DNA of 64,000 nt, taken from assembly GCF_014192745.1 (NCBI RefSeq), contig NZ_JACHYJ010000001.1, positions 1 through 64,000 on the forward strand, given 5' to 3'. The notes below the pieces were generated by a model. It saw only the letters and a program-made list of their open reading frames with translations, was not told the DNA's origin and searched no databases. Every line of letters starts with the position of its first letter. Position 1 is the first letter of the stretch. Shown here one piece after another: positions 1 through 8,663 of the stretch. This DNA is from Luteimonas sp. RC10 (GTDB taxonomy: Bacteria; Pseudomonadota; Gammaproteobacteria; Xanthomonadales; Xanthomonadaceae). A program made the translations under genes and the position numbers.

Positions 1-2
1 TC

Positions 3-92
3 AAGGTCATCAAGCGTCGTGCCTACGGCTACCGGGATCAGGCGTATTTCTTCCTCAAGATCCGCGCAGCCTTCCCCGGTATTCAGCGATGA
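3..92 (+). pseudogene. Transposase C-terminal remnant (ISL3-like)
   Basis: Only the last 29 codons lie in the window; the reading frame is open from base 3 to a TGA at 90-92. The peptide contains VIKRRAYGYRDQAYFFLKI followed by RAAFPG and resembles the extreme C-terminus of ISL3-type (DDE) transposases as I remember them. The gene runs in from the left and stops 7 bp before the convergent end of ung. Whether the upstream part is intact cannot be seen, so it may be the tail of a complete element. No terminal inverted repeat was identified between it and ung. Confidence 0.6.
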
Positions 93-99
93 ACCTTTT

Positions 100-831
100 T
101 TATGCGAGCGAGGCGCGCGGCGGCAGCGACCAGTCGATCGGCCGCTCGCCGCGGCGCTGCAGGTAGTCGTTGGTGGCCGAGAAATGGCCGCAGCCCAGGA
201 ACCCGCGATGCGCCGATAGCGGCGAGGGATGGGTGCTGCGCAATACCCGGTGGCGGCGCGTGTCGACCAGCTTGCCCTTGGCCTGCGCGTAGCTGCCCCA
301 CAGCAGGAACACCAGGCCCTCGCGCTCGCGGTTGAGAGTGTCGACGACGTGGTCGGTGAAGCCCTCCCAGCCCTTGCCCTGGTGCGAGCCGGCTCGGCCT
401 TCCTCGACCGTCAGCACCGCATTGAGCAGCAGCACGCCCTGGCGCGCCCAGGGCATCAACCAGCCGTGGTCGGGCCGCGGCAGGCCGAGGTCACGGGTGA
501 TCTCCTTGAACATGTTGTCCAGCGACGGCGGGATGCGCACGTCGGGCCGTACCGAGAACGACAGGCCATGCGCCTGGCCGGGCCCGTGATACGGGTCCTG
601 TCCGAGGATGACGACTTTGACCGCGTCGAACGGGGTCGCGTCGAACGCGGCGAAGATGTCCGGACCCGGCGGATGGATCCGTGCGCCCTCGGCGCGGCGT
701 GTGCGCAGGAACGCCGACAGCGCCCGCATGTCGTCGCGGAGCAGCCAGTCGCCCACGCGCGCCTTCCACGAGGGCTCGAGTTTGATCCGGGAGGCAGTCT
801 GCGACTCAGGCGTCGTTTGCGGATCAGGCAT
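100..831 (-). CDS. ung: Uracil-DNA glycosylase, family 1
   Basis: 243 residues, close to the usual 220-240 for family 1 UDG. It excises uracil from DNA as the first step of base-excision repair in the cytoplasm. The water-activating motif GQDPYHG (about residues 77-83, catalytic Asp79) is followed by [19 protein letters not shown] is the central strand, and [11 protein letters not shown] near residue 205 carries the conserved His and the DNA-intercalation loop. The start is the ATG at 831, which overlaps the end of ftsX by 8 bp, so it is probably translated from the ftsE-ftsX mRNA. The frame stays open far upstream inside ftsX, but that part is a shadow. Confidence 0.97.
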   Translation of the reverse strand: MPDPQTTPESQTASRIKLEPSWKARVGDWLLRDDMRALSAFLRTRRAEGARIHPPGPDIFAAFDATPFDAVKVVILGQDPYHGPGQAHGLSFSVRPDVRIPPSLDNMFKEITRDLGLPRPDHGWLMPWARQGVLLLNAVLTVEEGRAGSHQGKGWEGFTDHVVDTLNREREGLVFLLWGSYAQAKGKLVDTRRHRVLRSTHPSPLSAHRGFLGCGHFSATNDYLQRRGERPIDWSLPPRASLA

Positions 832-1774
832 GGTCGGGACGCGTCTGGCGCAGGAAGTGGCCGGTGACGATGCCGCCGCCGAGCCAGCCCAGCGCGGTCG
901 AGCCCGCCAGCACCGCCACCACGCCGAGCGGCCCGAAGCCACGCAGCGCGAACGTGGCGCCATAACTGGCCGCGACCTCGGCCAGCGGCGCACGCAACGC
1001 CGCCGCCGCCGCGCCCAGCAGCGCCAGTGCGACCGCACCCGAGGCCAGCCCGTACCAGGCGCCCAGATAGAGGAACGGCCGCCGGATGAAGCCGTCGGTC
1101 GCGCCCAGCAACTGCAGCACGCCCAGTTCTTCGCGCCGCGACTGGATGTCCAACCGCACGGTGTTGCCGACGACCAGCAACGCGCCCAGTCCAAGCAGCG
1201 CTGCCAGGACCCAGACCACGCGTCCTCCCAGGCGCAACCAGCCGTCGAGCCGCTGCCGCCACTGCGCATCGTGCTGCACCAGCTCGGCTTCGGGCAGCTG
1301 GCGCAGCGCATCGGCCAGCAGCATCTCGTCGCCCGACGGGGTCAGGATCAGCACGTGCGGCAAGGGGTTTTCGTCGAGGACGTCGATCGCCGGGCCGAAC
1401 TCGCCGCGCTCCCGCAGTTCCGCCAGGCCCTCGTCGGGCGTGCGGTGCACCACGCTGCCGACATCACCACGTGCGCGCAGCTCGCCGGCGAGCGCGGCAG
1501 CGCGCTCGGCATCGACATCGCGCTGCAGGAACACGCTGATCTCGCGCGAGGCATCGATGCTGCCGCCGAGCCGGCCGACATTGTCGAGCACCAGCCATAG
1601 CCCAAGTGGCAGGGCCAGCGCGACCGCCATCACACCGATGGTCAGCGCGGTCGACCAGGGCCTGCGGAACACGCGCCCCAGGCTGGCAACGAAGCTGTAG
1701 ACATGGTGGTCGACCCAGGTGCCGACCGGGGATGCGCCGGTGCGGACCGGCTGGTTGCGGGGCGCCTCAGGCAT
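824..1774 (-). CDS. ftsX: Cell division permease-like protein FtsX
   Basis: 316 residues. FtsX is the membrane partner of the FtsE ATPase and couples the divisome to peptidoglycan amidase activation at the septum. A cytoplasmic N-terminal tail is followed by a first membrane segment (about residues 42-65), a large periplasmic domain containing [15 protein letters not shown], and three C-terminal membrane segments. The motif [16 protein letters not shown] sits between segments 2 and 3, as in other FtsX proteins. The ATG at 1774 overlaps the ftsE stop by 8 bp, indicating translational coupling in the order ftsE-ftsX-ung. Confidence 0.95.
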   Translation of the reverse strand: MPEAPRNQPVRTGASPVGTWVDHHVYSFVASLGRVFRRPWSTALTIGVMAVALALPLGLWLVLDNVGRLGGSIDASREISVFLQRDVDAERAAALAGELRARGDVGSVVHRTPDEGLAELRERGEFGPAIDVLDENPLPHVLILTPSGDEMLLADALRQLPEAELVQHDAQWRQRLDGWLRLGGRVVWVLAALLGLGALLVVGNTVRLDIQSRREELGVLQLLGATDGFIRRPFLYLGAWYGLASGAVALALLGAAAAALRAPLAEVAASYGATFALRGFGPLGVVAVLAGSTALGWLGGGIVTGHFLRQTRPDHA

Positions 1775-2456
1775 CGGCGAGATCCTCCGGCGCGATGTCG
1801 TCGACCAGGGTGCCGTGGTCGAGAACCAGCGTGCGCTTCTTCATGCGCTTGACCAGGCCCAGGTCGTGGCTGGCGATCAGCACGCTGGTGCCGCGCTCGG
1901 GCAGCTCGGCGAACAGCGCCATGATCTCGGCCGACAGCGTCGGGTCGAGGTTGCCGGTGGGTTCGTCGGCGACCAGCAGCCGCGGCTCGCCGACGATCGC
2001 GCGCGCGATCCCGACCCGTTGCTGCTCGCCGGCCGACAGCTGCGTGGGCAGCGCGCGCTCGCGGTTGCCCAGGCCCAGCCGCTCGAGCGCGCTGCGCACC
2101 CGCTTGCCGATCTCGCCGCGACGCTGGCCGCGCAGGATCAGCGGCAGCGCGATGTTGTCGAACACGCTGCGATCCGACAGCAGCCGATGGTCCTGGAACA
2201 CCACGCCCACATCGCGGCGATGCAGCGCCACACCGCGCCCGCGCACCTTCAGCAGGTTGCGCTCGGCGAACACCACTGCGCCGCGGCTGGGCCGCTCGGC
2301 CAGGTGGATCAGCTTGAGCAGCGTGCTCTTGCCTGCGCCCGAATGGCCGGTGACGAACAACAGTTCGCCCGCCGACACGGCGAAATTGACGTCCGACAGC
2401 GCCACATGGCCGCCGGCGTACTGCTTGCTCACGTTGTCGAATCGCAGAACGCTCAT
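1767..2456 (-). CDS. ftsE: Cell division ATP-binding protein FtsE
   Basis: 229 residues, normal for FtsE. It is a cytoplasmic ABC ATPase that works with FtsX at the division septum. Walker A is GHSGAGKST (residues 37-45), the signature is LSAGEQQRVGIARA, and Walker B with D-loop is LLVADEPTGNLDP, followed by the switch His in IASHD. The start chosen is the ATG at 2456 (MSVLRFDNVSK), because family members begin just before the first strand; the open frame extends into repeats upstream. It is the first gene of ftsE-ftsX-ung. No clear promoter is visible in the repeat-rich upstream region. Confidence 0.96.
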   Translation of the reverse strand: MSVLRFDNVSKQYAGGHVALSDVNFAVSAGELLFVTGHSGAGKSTLLKLIHLAERPSRGAVVFAERNLLKVRGRGVALHRRDVGVVFQDHRLLSDRSVFDNIALPLILRGQRRGEIGKRVRSALERLGLGNRERALPTQLSAGEQQRVGIARAIVGEPRLLVADEPTGNLDPTLSAEIMALFAELPERGTSVLIASHDLGLVKRMKKRTLVLDHGTLVDDIAPEDLADA

Positions 2457-2943
2457 GCGCGGGATTATTGCAGGGAACGCGTGCAGGGCGCTGTCACCGG
2501 ATCGGCACGACGCACGGCCCCTTCCCCCGTTGACGGGGGAAGGCTGGGATGGGGGCGAACTATGCGCATCGATCGCAGCAGATCGGGCGCGATTCCACCG
2601 TCGAGTCGCTCGGATCGCGTTGTCGTCATCGGAACGCTCGCCCCCACCCAACCCTCCCCCGCACGCGGGGGAGGGCTTTTCCAGACGGTTTCCGGCTGCT
2701 TACGCCCGTACAACCCTCCCCTGCGCCGCTTGTCGCGCTGCCCGGACGCGACGGTCCGGTCGCAACCCTCCCCGCACGCGGGGAGAACTGTGGGTCGCGC
2801 CCTGGCCGACCGCGACCACGTGGCCAACCCTCCCCGCACATGGGGGAGGGCTCAAGCAAAAGACCCTGCGCCTCGTCTGGACTGCACAGAACGAACAAGC
2901 CCCGCTGGAGCGGGGCTTGTTCTGCGTGCGACCTCGCGCCGGA
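2457..2943. repeat. Intergenic GC-rich palindromic repeats
   Basis: This gap between ftsE and rhlB, which share the minus strand, holds no credible gene. The string CAACCCTCCCC starts at 2649, 2711, 2763 and 2825, each followed by CGCA/CGC and usually a GGGGGAGGG return arm, so the units form short hairpins spaced 50-60 bp. A related palindrome lies at about 2520-2543. The same motif family recurs near 8600, at 37.3-37.6 kb and at 48.7 kb, so it is a dispersed genomic repeat. Confidence 0.75.
2893..2922 (-). terminator. Hairpin terminator after rhlB
   Basis: A perfect 14-bp stem (GAACAAGCCCCGCT and its complement) has a 2-base gap at the centre and lies 22-51 bp past the rhlB stop. There is no strong U-tract, so termination is inferred from stem strength and position. 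Confidence 0.65.
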
Positions 2944-4692
2944 TCAGCGCGAATCGCCACCCGAGACCAGACGACGCAGCCCTCGCCCGATGCGGCTGAG
3001 CAGCGACGGCGCCTTCTCGGCCGCGGTCGGCACCGGACGTTGGGTCGGACGCACTTCGCGCGGACCCTGACCGCCATTGCCGCCATTGCTGCGCGACTTG
3101 GACTCGATCGACGTCGTCTCGCCGGTCTGCGACGCCGTGGCGTCCGCACCCTCGACCTTCTTGCCGCCACGACGGCGACGGCGCTTGCGCGGCGGACGCG
3201 ACTCGTCCGGCATCGCCTGGGCGACGGCGCCGGCGGCGTCGATGACCGGCTTGGCCGGCGCGGCAGACGCATCGGCCGTCGCGTCCGGCCGCGGGGCGCG
3301 CGGCTTGCGCGGACCGCGCTCGCCACGGCCTTCGCCACCGCCCGCACGCGGACCCCGCGAACCCGGCGCACCGCGACCAGCCCCCGGACCACCACGACCG
3401 CCGCCGCGCTTGGCGTCCTCGGCAGCGCGCGCCTCGCGGACCTCGCGGAAGATCTCACCGACGCTCTCGCCCTCGGCGGCATCGACCTCGACGCCTTCGC
3501 GCGGCTTGCGCGGCAGCGGGGTCAGCAGCTCCTGGGTCACCGGCTCGGACGGGATCTTCTGCTCGATGTAGGCCTCGATATCCGGCAGCGAGGTCGCGTA
3601 ACGCTCGCAGGCGAAGCTGATCGCATCGCCCTCGGCGCCCAGACGCGCGGTGCGCCCGATGCGGTGCACGTAGTCCTCGGCGTCGAACGGCAGGTCGTAG
3701 TTGAAGACGTGGCTCACGCCGTCGATGTGCAGACCGCGGGCGGCGACGTCAGTCGCCACCAGCAGCTCCAGCTGACCGGCCTGGAACTTCTTGAGCAGCG
3801 ATTCGCGCTTCTTCTGCGGCACATCGCCCGAGAGCACCCCGACGCGGTAGCCGGCCTTCTCCAGCGCACGCGCGACGCGCTCGACGAATGCCTTGGTGTT
3901 GACGAACACCATCGTGCGCGCGCCTTCGCTGCGCGACAGCAGGCCGATCAGCAGCGGCAGCTTCTCGTCGTCGGCCGGGTAATACATGCGCTGGCGCACG
4001 CGAGCAGCGGTGATCGACTCGGTTTCCACGACAAGCTTCTCAGGCTCGTTCATGTGCTCGTAGGCGAGCTCGAGCACGCGGTGGCTGAGCGTGGCCGAGA
4101 ACAGCAGCGTCTGGCGCTCGGTGCGCACCGGCATCCGGCGCAGCAGGAAGCGGATGTCCTTGATGAAGCCCAGGTCGAACATCCGGTCGGCCTCGTCGAG
4201 CACGCACATCTCGCAGGCGTGCAGGCTGACGACCTTGTGCTGCTTGACGTAGTCGATCAACCGGCCGGGGGTCGCGATGATGACGTCGGCGCCCTCCTGC
4301 AGGATCTGGCGCTGCTTGTCGTAGTCGACGCCGCCATAGACCAGCGCGAACTTCAGGCCCAGTTCGCTGCCGAACTTGACTGCGTCCTTGTGGATCTGGA
4401 TGGCCAGTTCGCGGGTCGGCGCCAGGATCAGCGCGCGCGGGTCTTCGGGCTTGCGGTCGGCCAGCGCCGGGCGGGTCAGCAGGCGATTGATCACCGCGAC
4501 CAGGAACGCCAGGGTCTTGCCGGTGCCGGTCTGGGCCTGGCCGGCGACGTCACGGCCATTGAGCGCCAGCGGCAGCGTCAGCGCCTGAATCGGGGTGCAG
4601 CGGGTGAAGCCCGCGCCTTCCAGGCCGGCCTGCAGGGCCGGATGTAACTCGAAGGAGGCGAAGGTGAGGTCGGTAAGGGGTTTGTCGCTCAT
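2944..4692 (-). CDS. rhlB: DEAD-box ATP-dependent RNA helicase RhlB
   Basis: 582 residues. It is an RNA helicase that unwinds structured RNA for degradosome-type decay. Seen in order: F-motif and Q-motif ([10 protein letters not shown]), Walker A AQTGTGKT (53-60), PTRELA, DEAD within [28 protein letters not shown] and HRIGRTAR. After the helicase core (about residue 390) comes a long Arg/Gly/Pro/Ala-rich tail, roughly 190 residues, longer than in the 421-residue E. coli enzyme; such tails typically bind RNA or RNase E. The start is the ATG at 4692, giving [11 protein letters not shown]. It is divergent from trxA-rho, a conserved arrangement that supports RhlB over other DEAD-box paralogues. 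Confidence 0.94.
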   Translation of the reverse strand: MSDKPLTDLTFASFELHPALQAGLEGAGFTRCTPIQALTLPLALNGRDVAGQAQTGTGKTLAFLVAVINRLLTRPALADRKPEDPRALILAPTRELAIQIHKDAVKFGSELGLKFALVYGGVDYDKQRQILQEGADVIIATPGRLIDYVKQHKVVSLHACEMCVLDEADRMFDLGFIKDIRFLLRRMPVRTERQTLLFSATLSHRVLELAYEHMNEPEKLVVETESITAARVRQRMYYPADDEKLPLLIGLLSRSEGARTMVFVNTKAFVERVARALEKAGYRVGVLSGDVPQKKRESLLKKFQAGQLELLVATDVAARGLHIDGVSHVFNYDLPFDAEDYVHRIGRTARLGAEGDAISFACERYATSLPDIEAYIEQKIPSEPVTQELLTPLPRKPREGVEVDAAEGESVGEIFREVREARAAEDAKRGGGRGGPGAGRGAPGSRGPRAGGGEGRGERGPRKPRAPRPDATADASAAPAKPVIDAAGAVAQAMPDESRPPRKRRRRRGGKKVEGADATASQTGETTSIESKSRSNGGNGGQGPREVRPTQRPVPTAAEKAPSLLSRIGRGLRRLVSGGDSR

Positions 4693-4893
4693 GCGTAGGT
4701 CTGTATCCGGGCGTCGCCGGCAGTGGGCGCCGCGTGCTTGCGTGGGAGGCATCCGCAACGCAGACTGCCTGGATGCAGGACGCGTGGGTCGTCCCGCGGA
4801 TGCGCCGCCTTGATTCGGGCCGACGATCCCCCACTTTACCATCCATCCCGGCGCCGCTGCCGCAGCCGGCGCCTCCTTGATCCGGAGAAGCCC

Positions 4894-5220
4894 GTGAGCG
4901 AACGCGTCATCCATGCCACCGATTCCGACTTCGACGCCACCGTGCTGCAGGCCGACGTGCCGGTGCTGGTGGACTTCTGGGCGCCGTGGTGCGGCCCCTG
5001 CCGGATGATCGCCCCGGCGCTGGACGAACTGGCCGGCGACTACGCCGGGCGCGCCAAGGTGGTCAAGGTCGACGTCGACCAGAACCAGGCCACCGCGCTG
5101 AAGTACCACGTGCGCTCGATTCCGATGCTGCTGGTGTTCAAGGACGGCCAGGTCCACGGCACCCAGATCGGCGCGGTCGGCAAGGCCCAGTTGGCCCAGC
5201 TGATCGACAAGGCGCTCTGA
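4894..5220 (+). CDS. trxA: Thioredoxin
   Basis: 108 residues, the standard thioredoxin length. It is a cytoplasmic dithiol-disulfide oxidoreductase that supplies electrons to reductive enzymes. The active site WCGPC (Cys33, Cys36) and the cis-proline loop SIPMLLVF are present, with VDVDQN before it. The start is a GTG at 4894, chosen because GGAGA lies 5 nt upstream and because it gives the canonical N-terminus; the open frame upstream is not conserved in character. The gene lies 227 bp before rho on the same strand. Confidence 0.96.
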   Translation: MSERVIHATDSDFDATVLQADVPVLVDFWAPWCGPCRMIAPALDELAGDYAGRAKVVKVDVDQNQATALKYHVRSIPMLLVFKDGQVHGTQIGAVGKAQLAQLIDKAL

Positions 5221-5290
5221 GCGCGCCTTCCGCGGCGGCCGCAACGCCGCCGCAAACGGCCTCGGCCTGAATCGCCATCGCCATAACCGC

Positions 5291-5320
5291 TTGCCGACGC
5301 CCCCGCGGCGATGCTAGGTT
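5291..5320 (+). promoter_or_regulatory. Candidate rho promoter in the trxA-rho spacer
   Basis: TTGCCG (5291-5296) and TAGGTT (5315-5320) are separated by 18 bp and fit a sigma-70 promoter loosely. The 227-bp spacer would leave a leader of about 120 nt before rho. In other bacteria Rho autoregulates by attenuation in its own leader; here that is inference only. Confidence 0.3.
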
Positions 5321-5447
5321 TGCGCGACTCCGGTAGGCACTCGCCTGCCGCACCCATCTGAACTGCACCTGCCGGGCGTGATCTCCCGGCCCTGCCCGTT
5401 TCCACCTTCCGCCCTCCGGGCGCTCGCACCGAGCGAGGATTCTGCTC

Positions 5448-7250
5448 TTGTCCGACAACACCCCTGACGACGCCGGCACGCCGGCCGCCGACACCGCCGT
5501 CAAGCGCGTCCGCAAGCCCCGCGCGGCCAAAAAGCCCGCCGACGCCGCGTCCGACGCCCCCCAGCCCCAACTCCAGCTTCCCGCCCAGGATGCCCCTGCC
5601 GCCCCCGCGCCGACGCGTCCGGCCGCCGAGGCGCCGGCATCGCCCGCGCCCGAGGCGCCACGCCCGCAGCCGCCGAAGGCCCCGCCCGCCGCAGGCGGCG
5701 ATGGCGCGCCGCAGGACGGCAGACAGCGCCACGAGCCGCGCAACGGCGGCGAACCCCGCAACGGCGGTGAGCGCCAGGGCGGCGAACCGCGCCCGCAGCA
5801 GCAGCCGTACCAGAACAACCGCCAGGACCAGAACAACCGGCAGGATCGCCAGGACCAGGGCAACCGCCGCGATCGCTTCAAGAACCGGCGCGACCGCCAG
5901 CGCGGCGGCCGCGACGACGGCCTGCCGCAGGACGGCGGCAACGACCACGCGCAGCGCCTGCCGCCGCCGAACGTGCCCGAAGGCTTCCCGCAGTACTCGC
6001 TGAGCGACCTGAAGCGGATGCCGGCGCACAAGCTGCTCGACATCGCCGACCAGCTCGCGATCGAGGGCGTGGCCCGCGCCCGCAAGCAGGACGTGATCTT
6101 CGCGCTGCTCAAGGTCCTGACCCGTCACGGCGAGGGTGTCGTCGCCGACGGCGTGCTCGAGATCCTGCCCGACGGCTACGGCTTCCTGCGCGCAGCCGAG
6201 GCCAGCTACCTGGCCGGTCCGGACGATGTCTACATCTCGCCCAGCCAGATCCGCCGCTTCAATCTGCGTACCGGCGACCACCTGCTCGGCCGCATCCGCT
6301 GGCCGAAGGACGGCGAGCGCTACTTCGCGCTGTCGGTCGTGGACACGATCAACGGCGAGCCGCCGGAAGCCAGCAAGGGCAAGGTGCTGTTCGAGAACCT
6401 GACCCCGCTGTTCCCGCGCAAGCGCTTCAAGCTCGAGCGCGGCGACGGCTCCAGCGAGGACATCGCCGGCCGCGTCCTCGACCTGATGGCCCCGCAGGGC
6501 AAGGGCCAGCGCGCCCTGATCGTCTCGCCGCCCAAGGCCGGCAAGACGATGATGATGCAGCAGGTCGCCAGCGCCATCACCTACAACCACCCCGACGTGC
6601 ACCTGATCGTGCTGTTGATCGACGAGCGGCCCGAGGAAGTGACCGAGATGCAGCGCACCGTGCGCGGCGAGGTCATCAGCTCGACGTTCGACGAGCCGGC
6701 CGCGCGCCACGTGCAGGTCGCCGAGATGGTGATCGAGCGCGCCAAGCGCCTGGTCGAGCACAAGAAGGACGTGGTCATCCTGCTCGACTCGATCACCCGC
6801 CTGGCCCGCGCCTACAACAACGTCGTGCCGAGCTCGGGCAAGGTGCTCACCGGCGGCGTCGACGCCAACGCGATGCATCGGCCCAAGCGCTTCTTCGGCG
6901 CGGCCCGCAACGTCGAGGAAGGCGGTTCGCTGACGATCATCGCCACCGCGCTGGTCGACACCGGCAGCGCGATGGACAAGGTGATCTACGAAGAGTTCAA
7001 GGGCACCGGCAACTCGGAAGTCCACCTGGACCGCCGCATCACCGAAAAGCGCGTGTATCCGGCGATCAACGTCAACCAGTCGGGTACCCGCCGGGAGGAT
7101 CTGCTGATCGAGCCGGAACTGCTGCAGAAGATCTGGATCCTGCGCAAGCTGTTGCACCCGATGGACGAAATCGCCGCGATGGAGTTCCTGCTCGACAAGA
7201 TGAAGAGCACGAAGTCCAACGACGAGTTCTTCTCGTCGATGAAGCGCTGA
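5448..7250 (+). CDS. rho: Transcription termination factor Rho with long disordered N-terminus
   Basis: 600 residues against about 419 in E. coli. Rho is a hexameric RNA-dependent ATPase that ends transcription. The core is complete: Rho N-terminal helices from about residue 182 ([15 protein letters not shown]), the cold-shock RNA-binding fold (GYGFLR), Walker A SPPKAGKT near residue 360, the Q-loop region and the conserved C-terminus. The first 180 or so residues are low complexity: Ala/Pro/Lys first, then Asn/Gln/Arg/Asp-rich runs such as [17 protein letters not shown]. The start is a TTG at 5448 with GAGGA upstream. High-GC bacteria often carry such extensions, which can add RNA contacts or drive condensation. 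Confidence 0.97.
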   Translation: MSDNTPDDAGTPAADTAVKRVRKPRAAKKPADAASDAPQPQLQLPAQDAPAAPAPTRPAAEAPASPAPEAPRPQPPKAPPAAGGDGAPQDGRQRHEPRNGGEPRNGGERQGGEPRPQQQPYQNNRQDQNNRQDRQDQGNRRDRFKNRRDRQRGGRDDGLPQDGGNDHAQRLPPPNVPEGFPQYSLSDLKRMPAHKLLDIADQLAIEGVARARKQDVIFALLKVLTRHGEGVVADGVLEILPDGYGFLRAAEASYLAGPDDVYISPSQIRRFNLRTGDHLLGRIRWPKDGERYFALSVVDTINGEPPEASKGKVLFENLTPLFPRKRFKLERGDGSSEDIAGRVLDLMAPQGKGQRALIVSPPKAGKTMMMQQVASAITYNHPDVHLIVLLIDERPEEVTEMQRTVRGEVISSTFDEPAARHVQVAEMVIERAKRLVEHKKDVVILLDSITRLARAYNNVVPSSGKVLTGGVDANAMHRPKRFFGAARNVEEGGSLTIIATALVDTGSAMDKVIYEEFKGTGNSEVHLDRRITEKRVYPAINVNQSGTRREDLLIEPELLQKIWILRKLLHPMDEIAAMEFLLDKMKSTKSNDEFFSSMKR

Positions 7251-7272
7251 AGCCCCCCGGGACTTCCGGAAA

Positions 7273-7300
7273 AACGCCCCGCATCGCGGGGCGTTCTTCG
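7273..7300 (+). terminator. Terminator after rho
   Basis: A 10-bp perfect stem (AACGCCCCGC) with an ATC loop lies 22 bp after the rho stop and is followed by CTTCGTT. It also sits between convergent rho and aqpZ, so it may act on both strands. Confidence 0.75.
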
Positions 7301-7377
7301 TTCTGCGGTCATTGCGGCTTCACGGAAACGCCGCCGCATTCGTAACGAGCTTTCCCACTACCGACATCGCCAGTTCC

Positions 7378-8079
7378 TCAGAGCTCGCGCCGCGGCGCCA
7401 GCACCAGGCGATGCAGCACACCACCGGCCGCACCGGCGACGAGCGGCACCAGCCAGAACACCCACAACTGCTGCAGCGCCGCGCCGCCCTGGAACAGTGC
7501 CACGCCGGTGCTGCGCGCCGGGTTGACCGAGGTATTGGTGACCGGAATGCTCACCAGGTGGATCAGCGTCAGCGCCAGGCCGATCGCCAACGGCGCGAAC
7601 GGCGCGGTCACCGGCTTGGCGGTCACGCCCAACACGATCACGGTGAACAGCATCGTCAGCACGAACTCGATGACGATGGCCGCTTCCAGCGGATAGCCGG
7701 CCGGCGAATGTGCGCCGTAGCCGTTGGTGGCGAAGCCATGGCTGGGATCGAAGACCGGGCTGGCACTGGCGACGTAGTACAGCACCGCCGCCGCACAGAT
7801 CGCGCCCAACGTCTGCGCGATGACATAGGGCACCACGCGGCCTGCGGTGATGCGCTTGGCCACCCAACACGACAACGTGATCGCGGGATTGAAGTGGCCA
7901 CCCGAGATCGCGCCCAGCGCATAGGCCATGGTCACGACACTCAAGCCGAACGCGAACGAGACGCCGAGAGTGCCGATCCCCGCGCCAGGCGAGGACGCCG
8001 CCAACACCGCGGCACCGCAGCCGCCCAGGACCAGCCAGAAGGTACCGATGAATTCCGCGACCAGGGGTTTGTAGTTCAT
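7378..8079 (-). CDS. aqpZ: Aquaporin Z
   Basis: 233 residues, matching AqpZ (231 in E. coli). It is an inner-membrane water channel of the MIP family. Both half-helix NPA motifs are present (HFNPAITL and SVNPARSTG), and six hydrophobic segments are evident. The start at 8079 ([10 protein letters not shown]) is preferred over an in-frame ATG at 8088 because the AGAGG ribosome site lies 10 nt upstream of 8079 but only 1 nt from 8088. It is convergent with rho. No operon partner; the upstream region is non-coding repeats. Confidence 0.95.
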   Translation of the reverse strand: MNYKPLVAEFIGTFWLVLGGCGAAVLAASSPGAGIGTLGVSFAFGLSVVTMAYALGAISGGHFNPAITLSCWVAKRITAGRVVPYVIAQTLGAICAAAVLYYVASASPVFDPSHGFATNGYGAHSPAGYPLEAAIVIEFVLTMLFTVIVLGVTAKPVTAPFAPLAIGLALTLIHLVSIPVTNTSVNPARSTGVALFQGGAALQQLWVFWLVPLVAGAAGGVLHRLVLAPRREL

Positions 8080-8351
8080 GTGTCGCATACCTCTTTCAGG
8101 AGAATGACCGCCGGATGGCGGGTGGAAGCGAACGCAATCGTTGACCTGTCCAGGCATCGATCGCGTTCGAAGAACACGCACGTGCAATGCATCCTTGGCG
8201 CACGCTGTCGGGCCGCCGCACACGCCACGGCTTGATGCGCACGTGGCGTAACCGGCGCGCGGTGCGGCGCTCCCATAAGCAGGAAGGTCTGGCAGCCGAC
8301 AAGACGAGGGCGGCCGCGAGCACTGCGCCCTTCCCCACCAGCGAGGAGCAA

Positions 8352-8629
8352 GCGCGAAGACCAGCCCGCCCCGCCCGCGAAGGGAGCGAGCGCGAAACCG
8401 AGCCCCCCTGCGGGGAAGCGCGAAAACCGAGCCCTCCCCCGCCCGCGAAGGAGCGAGCGCGAGACCGAGCCCTCCCCCCCCTGCGGGGAAGCGCGAAGAC
8501 CAGCCCGCCCCGCCCACGAAGGAGCGAGCGCGAGACCGAGCCCCCCTGCGGGGAAGCGCGAAAACCGAGCCCTCCCCCGCCCGCGAAGGAGCGAGCGCGA
8601 GACCGAGCCCTCCCCCGCCTGCGGGGGAG
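8352..8629. repeat. 139-bp tandem duplication of GC-rich repeats
   Basis: Two copies of a 139-bp unit begin at 8352 and 8491 (GCGCGAAGACCAGCCCGCC). Each unit holds two related half-units made of GAAGGAGCGAGCGCGA followed by ACCGAGCCC and a C-run/TGCGGGG palindrome. The array ends in a CCCTCCCCCGCCTGCGGGGG hairpin followed by TTGGGTGGGGGC. The rest of the gap between aqpZ and the autotransporter (8080-8663) has no credible gene. Its frames give repetitive Arg/Gly-rich peptides that I treat as artefacts of the repeat. Confidence 0.8.
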
Positions 8630-8663
8630 GGTTGGGTGGGGGCGACGCCGCACCTGTGATGCA

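Noticed and set aside
1606-4647. Plus-strand open frame of 1013 codons over ftsX, ftsE and rhlB
   Set aside because: It is antisense to three confident genes and crosses intergenic repeats.
8340-8640. Possible CRISPR array or repeat protein
   Set aside because: The repeats are adjacent with no unique spacers, all units are GC palindromes, and no cas genes are present. Frames through it are repeat artefacts.
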